NCBI RefSeq assembly: GCF_014652515.1
Contig: NZ_BMYY01000007.1
Span: 30,307-94,306, forward strand
Source: Bacterioplanes sanyensis
GTDB lineage: Bacteria; Pseudomonadota; Gammaproteobacteria; Pseudomonadales; Oceanobacteraceae
Direction: 5' to 3'
Length of the DNA stretch: 64,000 nucleotides
The notes under the pieces were generated by a model, which was not told the origin of the DNA, searched no databases, and saw nothing but the letters and a program-made list of their open reading frames with translations. The translations under genes were made by a program, and so were the position numbers. Positions 42,945 through 51,811 of this stretch are shown here, piece by piece (the stretch's first letter is position 1; each line of letters starts with the position of its first letter).

Positions 42945-45026
42945 ATGACTGCCCGGGTTAGCCAGCTCACGGATATCAAGGGAATTGGCCCACGCCTGGC
43001 CGAGCAACTGCAGGCGCTCAATATTTTTAACCTGACGGACTGGTTCTTTCACCTGCCCTTTCGTTACGAAGACCGCAGCCGCATTACTCCGATTGGCGGG
43101 CTACAACCGATGCGCCCAGCGGTCATCCAAGGCGAAGTCCGCGCCGCCAGCGTGGTGTTTGGCAAGCGCCGCAGCCTACTGGTCAAGCTGCAGGATCACA
43201 GTGGCACGGTAAGCTTGCGCTTTTATCATTTCAGCGCCGCGCAAAAGCAGCAGTTCAGCACCGGCAACATCATTCGCTGCTACGGCGAGCCCCGTCGCGG
43301 CGCCAGTGGCTTGGAGCTGTATCACCCTGAATACCAACTGCTGGAAGAAGGCCTAGATGCCCCCCTTGAGGCACTGCTAACGCCTGTGTATCCAGCGACC
43401 GACGGCATTAGCCAGCAACGTCTGCGCATTCTGCACGAGCAGTCGCTCACGCTGTTGCGCCAGCAGCAAGTCGACCTCAATGATCTGCTGCCGGCTGACT
43501 GGCTGCAGCAATGGCAACTGCCCACGCTGGAGCAAGCGCTGCTGTTTTTGCATCAACCGCCCGCCGATACTCAACTCAGCACCTTGGAAGACGGCAAGCA
43601 CCCGGCGCAGAAGCGGCTGATCTTAGAGGAGCTGCTGGCGCATCAATTGTCACTGCACCGCTTGCGCGCCCAGGTGCAGGCGCACCAAGCACCCGCGTTA
43701 GCCGATGAGCAAAGTTTAAAACAACAACTATTGGCGCAGCTGCCGTTTACCCCCACCGGCGCGCAGCAACGAGTCGTCAGCGAGATTGCTGGCGACTTGA
43801 GCAAGCCCTACCCCATGCTGCGTTTGGTGCAAGGCGATGTCGGCTCCGGCAAAACCTTGGTGGCGGCATTGGCCGCCTGCCAGGCGTTAGCCGCTGGTTA
43901 TCAGGTGGCGCTGATGGCACCGACGGAAATTCTGGCCGAGCAACACTTGCACAACCTCAGTGGCTGGTTTGAGCCACTGGGCATCGCCTGTGGCTGGCTA
44001 GCGGGCAAGGTCAAAGGCAAAGCCCGTCAGCAAGCGCTGACGGACATCGCCAACGGCGCCGTCAGGCTGGTGGTTGGCACCCATGCGCTGTTTCAAGATG
44101 ACGTCGAATTTGAAAACTTAGGGCTGGTGATCGTCGATGAGCAACATCGCTTTGGCGTGCATCAGCGTTTATCGCTGCGCGAAAAAGGCCGCCAGCAAGG
44201 TTTGTCGCCGCACCAGTTGATCATGACCGCCACGCCCATTCCGCGCACTTTGGCGATGAGCGCCTACGCCGACCTAGATACCTCCGTCATCGATGAGCTG
44301 CCGCCCGGACGCAGCCCCATCACCACGGTCGCGATTTCCGATCAGCGCCGCGACGAAGTCATCGGCCGTGTCGACGGTGCCTGTCGTGAAGGGCGCCAAG
44401 CCTACTGGGTCTGTACTCTGATCGAAGAAAGTGAAGCGCTGCAATGTCAGGCGGCGGAAAATACCGCTGAAGAGCTGCGCGAGGCGCTGCCACATTTGCG
44501 CATCGGTTTGGTCCATGGGCGCATGAAGCCGGCCGAAAAAGCCAATCTAATGGCGGCGTTTAAAGCACACGAGCTGGACCTACTGGTCGCCACAACGGTC
44601 ATTGAGGTGGGAGTCGATGTGCCCAATGCCAGCTTGATGATCATTGAAAACCCAGAGCGCTTGGGGCTGGCACAGCTGCACCAGTTACGCGGCCGAGTTG
44701 GCCGCGGCGCAGCCAAGAGTCATTGCGTGTTGCTGTACAAAGCGCCGTTGTCGCTGACCAGTAAGCAGCGCTTGCAGGTCATGCGTGACAGCCAAGATGG
44801 CTTTTATATTGCCGAGCAGGACTTACAAATACGCGGCCCCGGTGAGCTGCTGGGTACACGTCAAACCGGCCTACAAATGCTGCGCATCGCAGATTTGCAG
44901 CGCGATGGTGATTTGCTGCCGCAAGTACGCACCATGGCCGAGCAAATTTGGCAACATCATCCAGAAGCAGTAGAGCCCTTGATTCGCCGCTGGCTGGGCG
45001 ATGCTGAACGCTTTGCCAGCGTATAA
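42945..45026 (+). CDS. recG: ATP-dependent DNA helicase RecG
   Basis: 693 residues. The N-terminal wedge domain (GIGPRLAEQLQALNIFNLTDWFFHLPFRYEDRS) binds branched DNA; the helicase core has Walker A QGDVGSGKTLVA near residue 298, DEQHRFGVHQR near 398, TATPIPRTLA and RGRVGRG. RecG reverses stalled forks and processes Holliday junctions. It immediately follows oxyR and is followed by the HDOD gene after ~100 bases. Confidence 0.97.
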   Translation: MTARVSQLTDIKGIGPRLAEQLQALNIFNLTDWFFHLPFRYEDRSRITPIGGLQPMRPAVIQGEVRAASVVFGKRRSLLVKLQDHSGTVSLRFYHFSAAQKQQFSTGNIIRCYGEPRRGASGLELYHPEYQLLEEGLDAPLEALLTPVYPATDGISQQRLRILHEQSLTLLRQQQVDLNDLLPADWLQQWQLPTLEQALLFLHQPPADTQLSTLEDGKHPAQKRLILEELLAHQLSLHRLRAQVQAHQAPALADEQSLKQQLLAQLPFTPTGAQQRVVSEIAGDLSKPYPMLRLVQGDVGSGKTLVAALAACQALAAGYQVALMAPTEILAEQHLHNLSGWFEPLGIACGWLAGKVKGKARQQALTDIANGAVRLVVGTHALFQDDVEFENLGLVIVDEQHRFGVHQRLSLREKGRQQGLSPHQLIMTATPIPRTLAMSAYADLDTSVIDELPPGRSPITTVAISDQRRDEVIGRVDGACREGRQAYWVCTLIEESEALQCQAAENTAEELREALPHLRIGLVHGRMKPAEKANLMAAFKAHELDLLVATTVIEVGVDVPNASLMIIENPERLGLAQLHQLRGRVGRGAAKSHCVLLYKAPLSLTSKQRLQVMRDSQDGFYIAEQDLQIRGPGELLGTRQTGLQMLRIADLQRDGDLLPQVRTMAEQIWQHHPEAVEPLIRRWLGDAERFASV

Positions 45027-45137
45027 TATTGATAAGACAGCAAGTGACTAGACCAACAATAATGGCACCGCCATATCAATGCTTGGGTGCTGTGCTCAGC
45101 TACACTGAGTGGAGCATGACAACAGTAGGTGAATGAT

Positions 45138-46532
45138 ATGGCGATCCCGGCGACGGTACTTAAAGTGCTAGATGATTGGCACATTCAATACACGCTGACA
45201 GACGACGAGGAACTGCTCCGCCTTATGCAAAGTAATACGCCGGCTTCGTATTCCGCTCAGGTCGCCAACATGGTGTTTTTAAAAGACGAGCATGGCCAAG
45301 TGCAAGTCGTGGTGCCCGGCAATCGCATGCTGGACTTAAACCTGCTGGCGCACGCGTTGGGGCGGCAGTTTGTGGCACTGTCGGCTGCCGAGCTGGAAAA
45401 GCTGCAGCGTCGCTTAGGGTTATCTGAGCTGCCAGCCCTGCCTCAGCTCACCGAAATCGATAGCTTGGTAGACACCAACTTGCTTGAGCAAGATGAGCTG
45501 TACATTGTCTCCGGGGCGGAGCATCAGTGGTTAAAAGTGCCGATGGAGCAGTTTCGCTCGCTCACCGCCAGCTCGCACATTGGCTGTTACACCGCACCGC
45601 TACCACTGGATGTACACCACCAAGACAGTCACCAGGATTTAAACGACGTCGAAGCCGCGATTCGCCAGTTTACTCCGCTGCGCATCCGCCAACGGCTGGA
45701 AGAAACCCTAGATCTGCCACCCCTCCCTGAGACCGCACGCCGCATCATTGAACTGCGGGTCGACCCCAATGCCGACAGCGCCAGCTTGGCCCAAGCCGTC
45801 GAGCTAGACCCTGGCATGTCCGCTCAAGTCGTAAGCTGGGCACGCTCGCCTTATTACGGTGTACGCGGCGAAGTGAAAACCGTTGAAGAAGCTGTGATTC
45901 GAGTGCTGGGCTTTGATTTGGTAATTAATTTGGCGCTGGGCTTGGCATTAGGCCGCAGTCTAACCGTGCCGAAAGAGGGTCCACATGGCTACGCGCCGTT
46001 TTGGCAGCAAGCCATCGTCACAGCCACTCTGTGTGGGGAGCTGGTTAAACGCATGCCCAGCCGTCGCCGTCCAAGCCACGGCCTAGCCTATCTGTGTGGC
46101 TTGCTGCATAACTTTGGTTTTTTGGTGCTGGGTCATGTGTTTCCGCCACAGTTTTCGTTGGTCAACCGCCACATCGAAGCCAACCCTCATATCAACCGTT
46201 TTTACATTGAGCGACATTTGCTGGGCATGACGCGCGAGCAAGTCAGCGCCGGTTTAATGCAGCAATGGCGCATGCCGGATGAACTGGTCAGCGCCACCCG
46301 CCATCAACACAACCCCTTTTACGACGGCGAGCACCGGGAGTATGCACACCTGCTGTACGTTGCCAGTCGCAGCTTGCGCCGCCATGGCTTTGGCGATGGC
46401 CCCTTCGAGCGCACCGAGGTGCATGTGTTAGACGAGCTGGATTTAACCGCAGAGACCGTCGACGAAGTGACTGAAAGCGTGTTGGGCCAACTCGATGAGT
46501 TGAGCACCATGGCGCAAATGCTTAACCGCTAA
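45138..46532 (+). CDS. Aminoacyl-tRNA deacylase-like + HDOD signalling protein
   Basis: 464 residues from ATG 45138 with AGGTG seven bases upstream (GTG 45129 is an alternative). The first ~150 residues resemble the YbaK/ProX deacylase fold (NMVFLKDEHGQVQVVVPGNRMLDLNLL). From about residue 185 comes an HDOD domain (LPPLPETARRIIELRVDPNADSASLAQAVELDPGMSAQVVSWARSPYYG; AYLCGLLHNFGFLVLGHVFPP). HDOD proteins act in signalling without phosphohydrolase activity. The same two-domain fusion exists in pseudomonads. It overlaps the next convergent gene by 11 bases. Confidence 0.8.
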   Translation: MAIPATVLKVLDDWHIQYTLTDDEELLRLMQSNTPASYSAQVANMVFLKDEHGQVQVVVPGNRMLDLNLLAHALGRQFVALSAAELEKLQRRLGLSELPALPQLTEIDSLVDTNLLEQDELYIVSGAEHQWLKVPMEQFRSLTASSHIGCYTAPLPLDVHHQDSHQDLNDVEAAIRQFTPLRIRQRLEETLDLPPLPETARRIIELRVDPNADSASLAQAVELDPGMSAQVVSWARSPYYGVRGEVKTVEEAVIRVLGFDLVINLALGLALGRSLTVPKEGPHGYAPFWQQAIVTATLCGELVKRMPSRRRPSHGLAYLCGLLHNFGFLVLGHVFPPQFSLVNRHIEANPHINRFYIERHLLGMTREQVSAGLMQQWRMPDELVSATRHQHNPFYDGEHREYAHLLYVASRSLRRHGFGDGPFERTEVHVLDELDLTAETVDEVTESVLGQLDELSTMAQMLNR

Positions 46533-47268
46533 CCTGCGGCAGCTCAGCAACAAAGCGCTGCAGCCACTGCTGCAGCTGAGGCTGCTGGTATAGCCGAGTT
46601 AACGCCTGCAGTTGCTCATTCGGTGTGCGCCTGTGGGTATACAACAAAAACTCGCGCACCTGCTGTTTTACCCCTTGTTGCCAGGCTTCTGGCGCTTGCC
46701 ATTGTGGCAGCACTTGCTGCAACTGCTGATAAACCGAGGTGCGAGTTAAAATCATCAGTTCAGAAAAATGCATCGCCTGATTCAGCTCATTGATCAGCGC
46801 CAGACGCTCTGCTGGAGGCGACTGCAAGCGCAGTCGACCGACATAATCCTGATATTCTGCTGACCCTTGCTCATGAATGGCTTGGCGCTCACGCAGCTTC
46901 GCTTGCTGCCAGGCCAGCTGCTGCAGTTGGCCCAGCAGCTGCTGGGCTTGCTCATCGGCTAACGCTGGCATCGCCTGCTGCCACAACTGCTGCAAGTGCT
47001 GAGGTGACCACTGAGCGGCCACCAGATTCACCACCCGATATTGATCGCCTAAGCTGGCTTGCTGTTCATTGAGCACGGCTTGACTGATATGGCGAGCCTG
47101 ATCGGCCAAGCCAACCACGCCCATTAGCTCAGCCACCTGCTGCGTGATGTCGACACCGGTCGTTGTCTCCAATGTCGACGCTGAGGCATCGACGCTGGCC
47201 AGGGATGGGGCTTGCGCCCAGGCAACCGGGCTGACCAAAGCCAGCCATACACACATGCGCGAAATCAC
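46522..47268 (-). CDS. Secreted helical protein, unknown
   Basis: 248 residues with a signal peptide (MCVWLALVSPVAWAQ after a short extension). The mature protein is almost all helix and extremely Gln/Leu/Ala-rich (QAMPALADEQAQQLLGQLQQLAWQQAKLRER). Distantly similar in pattern to DUF2059-type periplasmic proteins but not assignable. It lies 21 bases after an SCP2-like gene on the same strand and converges on the HDOD gene. Confidence 0.6.
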   Translation of the reverse strand: MISRMCVWLALVSPVAWAQAPSLASVDASASTLETTTGVDITQQVAELMGVVGLADQARHISQAVLNEQQASLGDQYRVVNLVAAQWSPQHLQQLWQQAMPALADEQAQQLLGQLQQLAWQQAKLRERQAIHEQGSAEYQDYVGRLRLQSPPAERLALINELNQAMHFSELMILTRTSVYQQLQQVLPQWQAPEAWQQGVKQQVREFLLYTHRRTPNEQLQALTRLYQQPQLQQWLQRFVAELPQVSG

Positions 47269-47289
47269 AATCAGGCTCCGTTATCCGCT

Positions 47290-47664
47290 TTATTTTTTCT
47301 TACGCGGTTTCAGGTATTTGGCAATGCCCTGGAACCACATCACCAGTGACAGATCGCCTGTCACCTTAATGTCTTTGTCCTGAATGCCCTTCATAAAGGC
47401 ATTTTTGTCTTTTGCCGTCAGAATTCTAAGGCCAGTGTCGGCGTCTTTAAAACTGATGGTGAAGGCCGGCTCACTGTGTGCCTTGCCTTTGCTTTTAACG
47501 CTCTGGTTTTTGACCCGAAAGCTGCGTACCACCTTGCCGTCATCGGTTTGCATCTGAAAAGCAAAGTCTTTGCCTTGCAGCTGCTGTTGAAAGTCTGGGT
47601 TACTGTTAGCGGCTTTTTTCATCATAAAGCCCAGCGCCCAAAGCAGCATGCGGAATTTAATCAT
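47290..47664 (-). CDS. SCP2 sterol-binding-domain-like protein
   Basis: 124 residues. A short hydrophobic start is followed by FAFQMQTDDGKVVRSFRVKNQSVKSKGKAHSEPAFTISFKDADTGLRIL..., ending in a lysine-rich tail. The alternating strand-rich centre and MWFQGIAKYLKP end resemble small SCP2-like domains that bind lipids; similarity is by pattern only. A secreted helical protein gene follows 21 bases later. Confidence 0.6.
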   Translation of the reverse strand: MIKFRMLLWALGFMMKKAANSNPDFQQQLQGKDFAFQMQTDDGKVVRSFRVKNQSVKSKGKAHSEPAFTISFKDADTGLRILTAKDKNAFMKGIQDKDIKVTGDLSLVMWFQGIAKYLKPRKKK

Positions 47665-47718
47665 GGGTTATCCTCGGTTGTGAACAAACAGTAGCGGCGG
47701 TGATGTTCGCGCGGCCAG

Positions 47719-48273
47719 CTACAGGAGGCCGGATTTTGCCAGAGCCGGGGCTGCTTGCAAGAGTCCTTGACGCCCCAAGCGGCGTAGGTGCTTGCGGTTA
47801 CGCTCAGGAATGCGCTCCGGGTGGCTGATCTCTGCCAGTGCGGCTTCGATGTCGGCTTCACGGATGATGTGCAACATGGGGTACGGAGAGCGATTAGAGA
47901 AATTGGACAAATCGTCCGCTTCTTCGCCAGCAAACACGTACTGCGGATGAAACGTCGCCAGTTGCAGCTCACCTTCTAAACCTTGATCAACCAGCAACTG
48001 ATCGCACAAGTCGCACCAATCGAGGTAGTCATAAAAGTTGGCTAAAGCGTTGGGCACAACCAACAGTGCGGTAGGTAATTGCTGCGGGTTAGCAGCGGCC
48101 ACTTCTAGCAGTAGCTTGAGGAAAGCGTGAGTCAGATCGGCCAGATCACGCTGGTCACACACGTCAATTCGCAGTTGCTCAAACACCGGTGCTGCGAATG
48201 GGCATAAACCCTCACCGATGACCAGTTGCTGAACCCATTCACGGGTCAGCAACTGGGCGTCTTGGGTGCTTAT
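47719..48273 (-). CDS. DUF1415 family protein, probable non-canonical AUA start
   Basis: The open frame's first ordinary start is TTG 48252, but it has no ribosome binding site and would remove conserved N-terminal residues. Seven codons upstream, ATA at 48271-48273 sits nine bases after AAGGA and overlaps the HU stop codon (AATAA); translation from it gives STQDAQLLTREWVQQLVIGEGLCPFA, the normal DUF1415 N-terminus. AUA starts are rare, so this is a tentative choice. Total 184 residues. Family function unknown; the body has GLCPFA, YDYLDWCDLCDQLL and NRSPYPMLHIIRE. Confidence 0.7.
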   Translation of the reverse strand: MSTQDAQLLTREWVQQLVIGEGLCPFAAPVFEQLRIDVCDQRDLADLTHAFLKLLLEVAAANPQQLPTALLVVPNALANFYDYLDWCDLCDQLLVDQGLEGELQLATFHPQYVFAGEEADDLSNFSNRSPYPMLHIIREADIEAALAEISHPERIPERNRKHLRRLGRQGLLQAAPALAKSGLL

Positions 48274-48542
48274 TGCACTGAGTCCTTCAGGCCTTTACCT
48301 GGCTTGAATGCCGGTACTTTGGCCGCAGCGATGGTGATTGGCTCACCGGTTTGCGGGTTTTTGCCCTGACGCTCAGCACGGTCACGAACTTCAAAAGTGC
48401 CAAAACCGATCAGGCTGACGGTGTCACCTTCGCCCAGCGCTTTAGCGACCTGGTCAGTAAAAGCAGTAATCACCTCTGCAGCTTTTTCTTTGCTCAGATC
48501 AGTTGCTTCTGCGATGGCTGCCGCCAGTTCTGGTTTACGCAT
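48270..48542 (-). CDS. hupB: HU-family DNA-binding protein
   Basis: 90 residues, the exact HU length. Motifs: MRKPELAAAIAEATDLSKEKAAEVI helix pair, LIGFGTFEVRDRAERQGKNPQTGEPITIAAAKVPAFKPGKGLKD arm. HU bends and compacts DNA. The 5' untranslated region includes a hairpin GCACCG/CGGTGC (48570-48587). Its stop codon overlaps the presumed DUF1415 start, so the two are coupled. Confidence 0.96.
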   Translation of the reverse strand: MRKPELAAAIAEATDLSKEKAAEVITAFTDQVAKALGEGDTVSLIGFGTFEVRDRAERQGKNPQTGEPITIAAAKVPAFKPGKGLKDSVQ

Positions 48543-48597
48543 GTGTAACTTCCTATATTGATTGACTCAGCACCGTCGAATCGGTGCACAGACTAAA

Positions 48598-48627
48598 CTG
48601 CCGCCGTCAGGGTAACAAAGGCGGCAG
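48598..48627 (-). terminator. Terminator hairpin at the end of the rubredoxin reductase gene
   Basis: 8-bp stem CTGCCGCC/GGCGGCAG with the gene's stop codon in its loop and TTT after it on the minus strand. The T run is short, so efficiency may be modest. Confidence 0.5.
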
Positions 48628-49764
48628 TTCTTTGTTGAGCGCTACTTTATTGCTAACTTTGTCGCCGGTCAAAGCGTATCCCAGTAAATCGCCGTTTGGC
48701 GCACGAAATTCTGCCCGCACGGCGCTGCCATCGACCTCAATCTGCCATTCACCGTCCAATTCTGGCTTAGGCGGGCTGACCACCACAGGCACCACCGGGG
48801 TTTTGATGGTCACCGGCATGGGGCCAAAACTCACTTCCGTCGCACTGCCCGTTAGGGTCTTCGCCAATGCCCGCGCCGAAGTCATCAGCGGCAGCACATA
48901 CAGCAGCACCTGCCCATCAATTTCGGCACAATCGCCGAGGGCATAAATATCTGGCTCACTGGTTTGCAGCTGGCGATCGACACAAATTCCACGATTGACC
49001 TTTAAGCCCGCTTTCACCGCAAGGTCGATACGCGGCTTCAAGCCAATGGCAGACAACACCAGATCAGCGTCGACGTGCTCGCCGTTGCTCAAGGTGGCGC
49101 GAATGCCAGCCGCGCTTTCTTCAATACGCGACACCAAAGGCCCCAAATGAAAACGCACCCCCAATGACTCCAAGCCTTGCTGCACCGCTTTTGCTGCCGC
49201 CGCTGGCAATAGCCCAGGCAGCACCTGATCACACGGTGCGACCACATCGGCTTCGATGCCGCCGTTGCTGAGGTCATTGGCAAACTCGCAGCCAATCAGA
49301 CCGGCGCCCATGATCAGAATTTTGCGTTTGTCCTGCGCCGCTTGGCGAAAACGCGCGTAATCTGCCAAATCGTTTACCGCCAGCACGCGCTCGCTGTCGG
49401 CGCCGTCAAAGCGCGGTGGTACGACCTCAGCGCCCCAGGCCAGCACCAGCTTGCTGTATGGCACAGGCTCTTCGCCAATAAACACATTTTTGCGGTCAGG
49501 GTCGATGTGCGTTACGCGAGTGTGGGTGCGAATCACCAAGTTGAGCTGCTCGGCCATGTCCGCCGCTGACGCCATGACCAGCTGCTCGGCGCTTTTATCC
49601 TTGGTGAAGCCCGTCGATAACATCGGCTTGGAGTAGTTAGCTCCGTCATCGGCGGTAATCATCATAATGGGCTGTTCGGGTGCCAGTTTGCGCACCTCTT
49701 TGGCCAAATTGTAACCGGCCAGGCCGGAGCCAATAATCACCAGCGGAGCATTCGTATCGGTCAT
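48607..49764 (-). CDS. Rubredoxin reductase (FAD-dependent pyridine-nucleotide-disulfide family)
   Basis: 385 residues. FAD-binding [18 protein letters not shown] at the start, then [27 protein letters not shown], the NAD-binding loop [16 protein letters not shown] near residue 150 and the second FAD motif [21 protein letters not shown] near 275. It reduces rubredoxin using NADH, and matches AlkT/RubB-type reductases. The rubredoxin gene sits just upstream (74-base gap with hairpin), but no alkane hydroxylase is nearby, so the final acceptor is unknown. Confidence 0.9.
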   Translation of the reverse strand: MTDTNAPLVIIGSGLAGYNLAKEVRKLAPEQPIMMITADDGANYSKPMLSTGFTKDKSAEQLVMASAADMAEQLNLVIRTHTRVTHIDPDRKNVFIGEEPVPYSKLVLAWGAEVVPPRFDGADSERVLAVNDLADYARFRQAAQDKRKILIMGAGLIGCEFANDLSNGGIEADVVAPCDQVLPGLLPAAAAKAVQQGLESLGVRFHLGPLVSRIEESAAGIRATLSNGEHVDADLVLSAIGLKPRIDLAVKAGLKVNRGICVDRQLQTSEPDIYALGDCAEIDGQVLLYVLPLMTSARALAKTLTGSATEVSFGPMPVTIKTPVVPVVVSPPKPELDGEWQIEVDGSAVRAEFRAPNGDLLGYALTGDKVSNKVALNKELPPLLP

Positions 49765-49800
49765 AGCATCTACCTGGTCAGGGAGTTAATACAAGCTCAA

Positions 49801-49819
49801 GGCCTGCGCTATGCAGGCC
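49801..49819. other. Hairpin between rubredoxin and rubredoxin reductase genes
   Basis: 7-bp stem GGCCTGC/GCAGGCC with a 5-base loop. Placed between the two co-directional genes it may act as an attenuator or mRNA-stability element, giving more rubredoxin than reductase. Confidence 0.4.
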
Positions 49820-49838
49820 GTGGTCGTCGAAGCAACGA

Positions 49839-50003
49839 TCAGATTTCGACCATTTCGAAGTCTTCTTTGCCAACACCGCAATCTGGGCAAATAAAGTCGT
49901 CGGGAACGTCTTCCCAGCGTGTACCCGGCGGAATGCCCTCATCCGGTGCTCCTTCTGCCTCATCGTAAATCCAGCCACATACGACGCACTGCCATTTTTT
50001 CAT
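49839..50003 (-). CDS. rubA: Rubredoxin
   Basis: 54 residues, too short for many gene finders. Two knuckle motifs bind one iron: [13 protein letters not shown] (Cys6, Cys9) and [12 protein letters not shown] (Cys39, Cys42). Conserved residues [17 protein letters not shown] are normal for a bacterial rubredoxin. It carries single electrons; its reductase gene follows 74 bases downstream on the same strand. No alkane hydroxylase gene is in the window. Confidence 0.96.
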   Translation of the reverse strand: MKKWQCVVCGWIYDEAEGAPDEGIPPGTRWEDVPDDFICPDCGVGKEDFEMVEI

Positions 50004-50147
50004 CGTTTGCTCTCTCTACAAGCATTGTCGGAGGGCTAAACCTACTGGCGGCCCTCACGAAAATCAACGGTCAATTGCGGGCATAGCTGCCGTTATTGGC
50101 CGCATTGTACTTGCCAGCTGCACCCCTTTCGCGCATGCTGCGCGCCG

Positions 50148-50747
50148 ATGAAAAATGCCTCTCTGCCATTAGTACCGACGCCGAGCCGCGGCGGCCACCA
50201 CTTTCACCCTCTGGCACCCAGCTGGTCTGGCCAAGGGTTACATTTAGCCGCACAGCAAACGCCGCTGTGGCGTGACTGGCTATTGCACCCGGGCTCGCTC
50301 AGCCAACGCCTTGATGATTTGCGTCCCGGTCAGTTCTGGGTACAGGTCATTGACGAGCGCTTTTGCCGCACCAGCGCACTGGAAAGCCGAGTCATGGGTT
50401 GCGCCAGCGAGACCGCGGTGTGGCAGCGCGAAGTGGTGTTATGGGTTGGCGAAACAGCCATGGTACGCGCCCGCACTGTGGTGCCGGTAACGGCTCTGCA
50501 CGGGCCACTTAGACGCTTACGGGCGTTAGGTAGCCGCTCACTGGGCAGCTATTTGTTCCGCCAGCCCGACCTGCAACGCAGCCCTTTGCAAATATGCCGC
50601 AGCCGCTTGCCCGGCTGGCAGCGCTGTCGCTATTCGGTGTTCTACTTGCAGCGCTGCCCAATTATGGTCAGCGAAGCGTTCACCGATGATCTGCCCCAGC
50701 GCCTGGCTCAGCTGAGCGGGTGCGACAGCACCGCGACTCAGGCATAA
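50148..50747 (+). CDS. ubiC: Chorismate--pyruvate lyase UbiC
   Basis: 199 residues. UbiC features: WRDWLLHPGSLSQRL (Arg and Ser for chorismate binding), SRVMGCASETAVWQREVVLWVGETAMVRARTVVP, and the LGSRSLGSYLF segment with the active Glu later. It converts chorismate into 4-hydroxybenzoate and pyruvate, the first ubiquinone-specific step. Directly followed by ubiA (32-base gap) as in most gammaproteobacteria, and divergent from rubredoxin. Confidence 0.95.
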   Translation: MKNASLPLVPTPSRGGHHFHPLAPSWSGQGLHLAAQQTPLWRDWLLHPGSLSQRLDDLRPGQFWVQVIDERFCRTSALESRVMGCASETAVWQREVVLWVGETAMVRARTVVPVTALHGPLRRLRALGSRSLGSYLFRQPDLQRSPLQICRSRLPGWQRCRYSVFYLQRCPIMVSEAFTDDLPQRLAQLSGCDSTATQA

Positions 50748-50779
50748 TACTGCCGTCTGCCAATAACCCTGGATGACTT

Positions 50780-51670
50780 GTGCGCGCCCTGGTTGCTCAA
50801 CACCTCGATAAACTCTGGCCAGCTTGGATCGATTGGGTTCATTTAACCCGTCTCGATCGGCCCATCGGTTCTTATTTGCTGCTGTGGCCAACCTTGGCTG
50901 CGTTAATGATTGCGGCCCAAGGCATGCCGTCGTTGGCTAACCTGGTGATCTTTACCGTCGGCGTATTTTTAATGCGCTCAGCGGGCTGCATCATCAATGA
51001 CTTTGCTGACCGCAACATCGACGGCCACGTTAAGCGCACCAAAGATCGGCCACTGGCCACAGGTCGCCTGACCAGCAAACAGGCATTAACAGGCTTTTCC
51101 CTGTTGGTGAGCTGCGCATTCCTGCTGGTGCTGCTGACCAATGCGTTTACCGTGGCGCTGTCGTTTGCTGGCCTGGCATTGGCGTCTATCTACCCCTTTA
51201 TGAAGCGCCATACCCATATGCCGCAGCTGTTTCTGGGGGCGGCTTACTCGTGGTCGATTCCAATGGCCTTTGCCGCGCAGAGCAACGAGTTGCCCAATGT
51301 GGTGTGGCTATTGTATTGCGCTAATCTCACCTGGACCGTCGCCTTTGACACCATTTACGCCATGGTCGACCGCGACGACGATTTGCGCATCGGCGTGAAG
51401 TCCACCGCTGTGCTGCTGGGCGATCTCGATGTCGCCGCCGTCGCTACCTTGATGGTCATCACCGGCCTGTTTTATCTCACCGCCGGGCAACAGCTCGACC
51501 TCAGCGGCTATTTCTACATTGGCTGGCTGCTGGCGCAGGCTTTTGCTGGCTGGCAAATCTGGAACATTCGCAGCCGTGAGCGCGAGCCCTGCTTTCGCAT
51601 GTTCCGCATGAGCCATTGGTATGGCGCCTTGGTGTTTGCCGGTATCGCTGCTCATTTTGCGTTGACGTAA
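50780..51670 (+). CDS. ubiA: 4-hydroxybenzoate octaprenyltransferase UbiA
   Basis: 296 residues, GTG start. Eight to nine membrane helices with both Asp-rich motifs: NDFADRNIDGHVKRTKDRP (first) and DTIYAMVDRDDDLRIGVKS (second), which bind Mg2+ and the polyprenyl diphosphate. Also the N-terminal RLDRPIGSYLLLWPTLAAL signature. It attaches the octaprenyl tail to 4-hydroxybenzoate in ubiquinone synthesis. It follows ubiC, and phoB begins 141 bases later. Confidence 0.96.
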   Translation: MRALVAQHLDKLWPAWIDWVHLTRLDRPIGSYLLLWPTLAALMIAAQGMPSLANLVIFTVGVFLMRSAGCIINDFADRNIDGHVKRTKDRPLATGRLTSKQALTGFSLLVSCAFLLVLLTNAFTVALSFAGLALASIYPFMKRHTHMPQLFLGAAYSWSIPMAFAAQSNELPNVVWLLYCANLTWTVAFDTIYAMVDRDDDLRIGVKSTAVLLGDLDVAAVATLMVITGLFYLTAGQQLDLSGYFYIGWLLAQAFAGWQIWNIRSREREPCFRMFRMSHWYGALVFAGIAAHFALT

Positions 51671-51734
51671 GCAGTCGATATTAAACAGGGCTGGTCATTC
51701 CCTGCCGTCGACGCCTCGTACGTAAAAACCCGAC

Positions 51735-51752
51735 CTGTCACATGGTTGTAAC
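51735..51752 (+). promoter_or_regulatory. Candidate Pho box upstream of phoB
   Basis: CTGTCACATGGTTGTAAC shows two TGT-C/AAC repeats at 11-base spacing, matching the PhoB box layout. A TGTAAT hexamer starts ten bases after it and could be the -10 of the phoB promoter, so phoB is probably autoregulated. Confidence 0.55.
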
Positions 51753-51786
51753 ATTGCGTGGCTGTAATAGCAGCGCGGAATAGACC

Positions 51787-51804
51787 ATGACAGTTATGTG
51801 ACAA
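51787..51804 (-). promoter_or_regulatory. Second Pho-box-like site, opposite orientation, just before the phoB start
   Basis: On the minus strand, TTGTCACATAACTGTCAT matches the PhoB box very well (two TGTCA repeats 11 bases apart). It ends 8 bases before the phoB ATG, within the likely leader, so PhoB bound here could limit its own transcription. Confidence 0.5.
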
Positions 51805-51811
51805 CACTATT

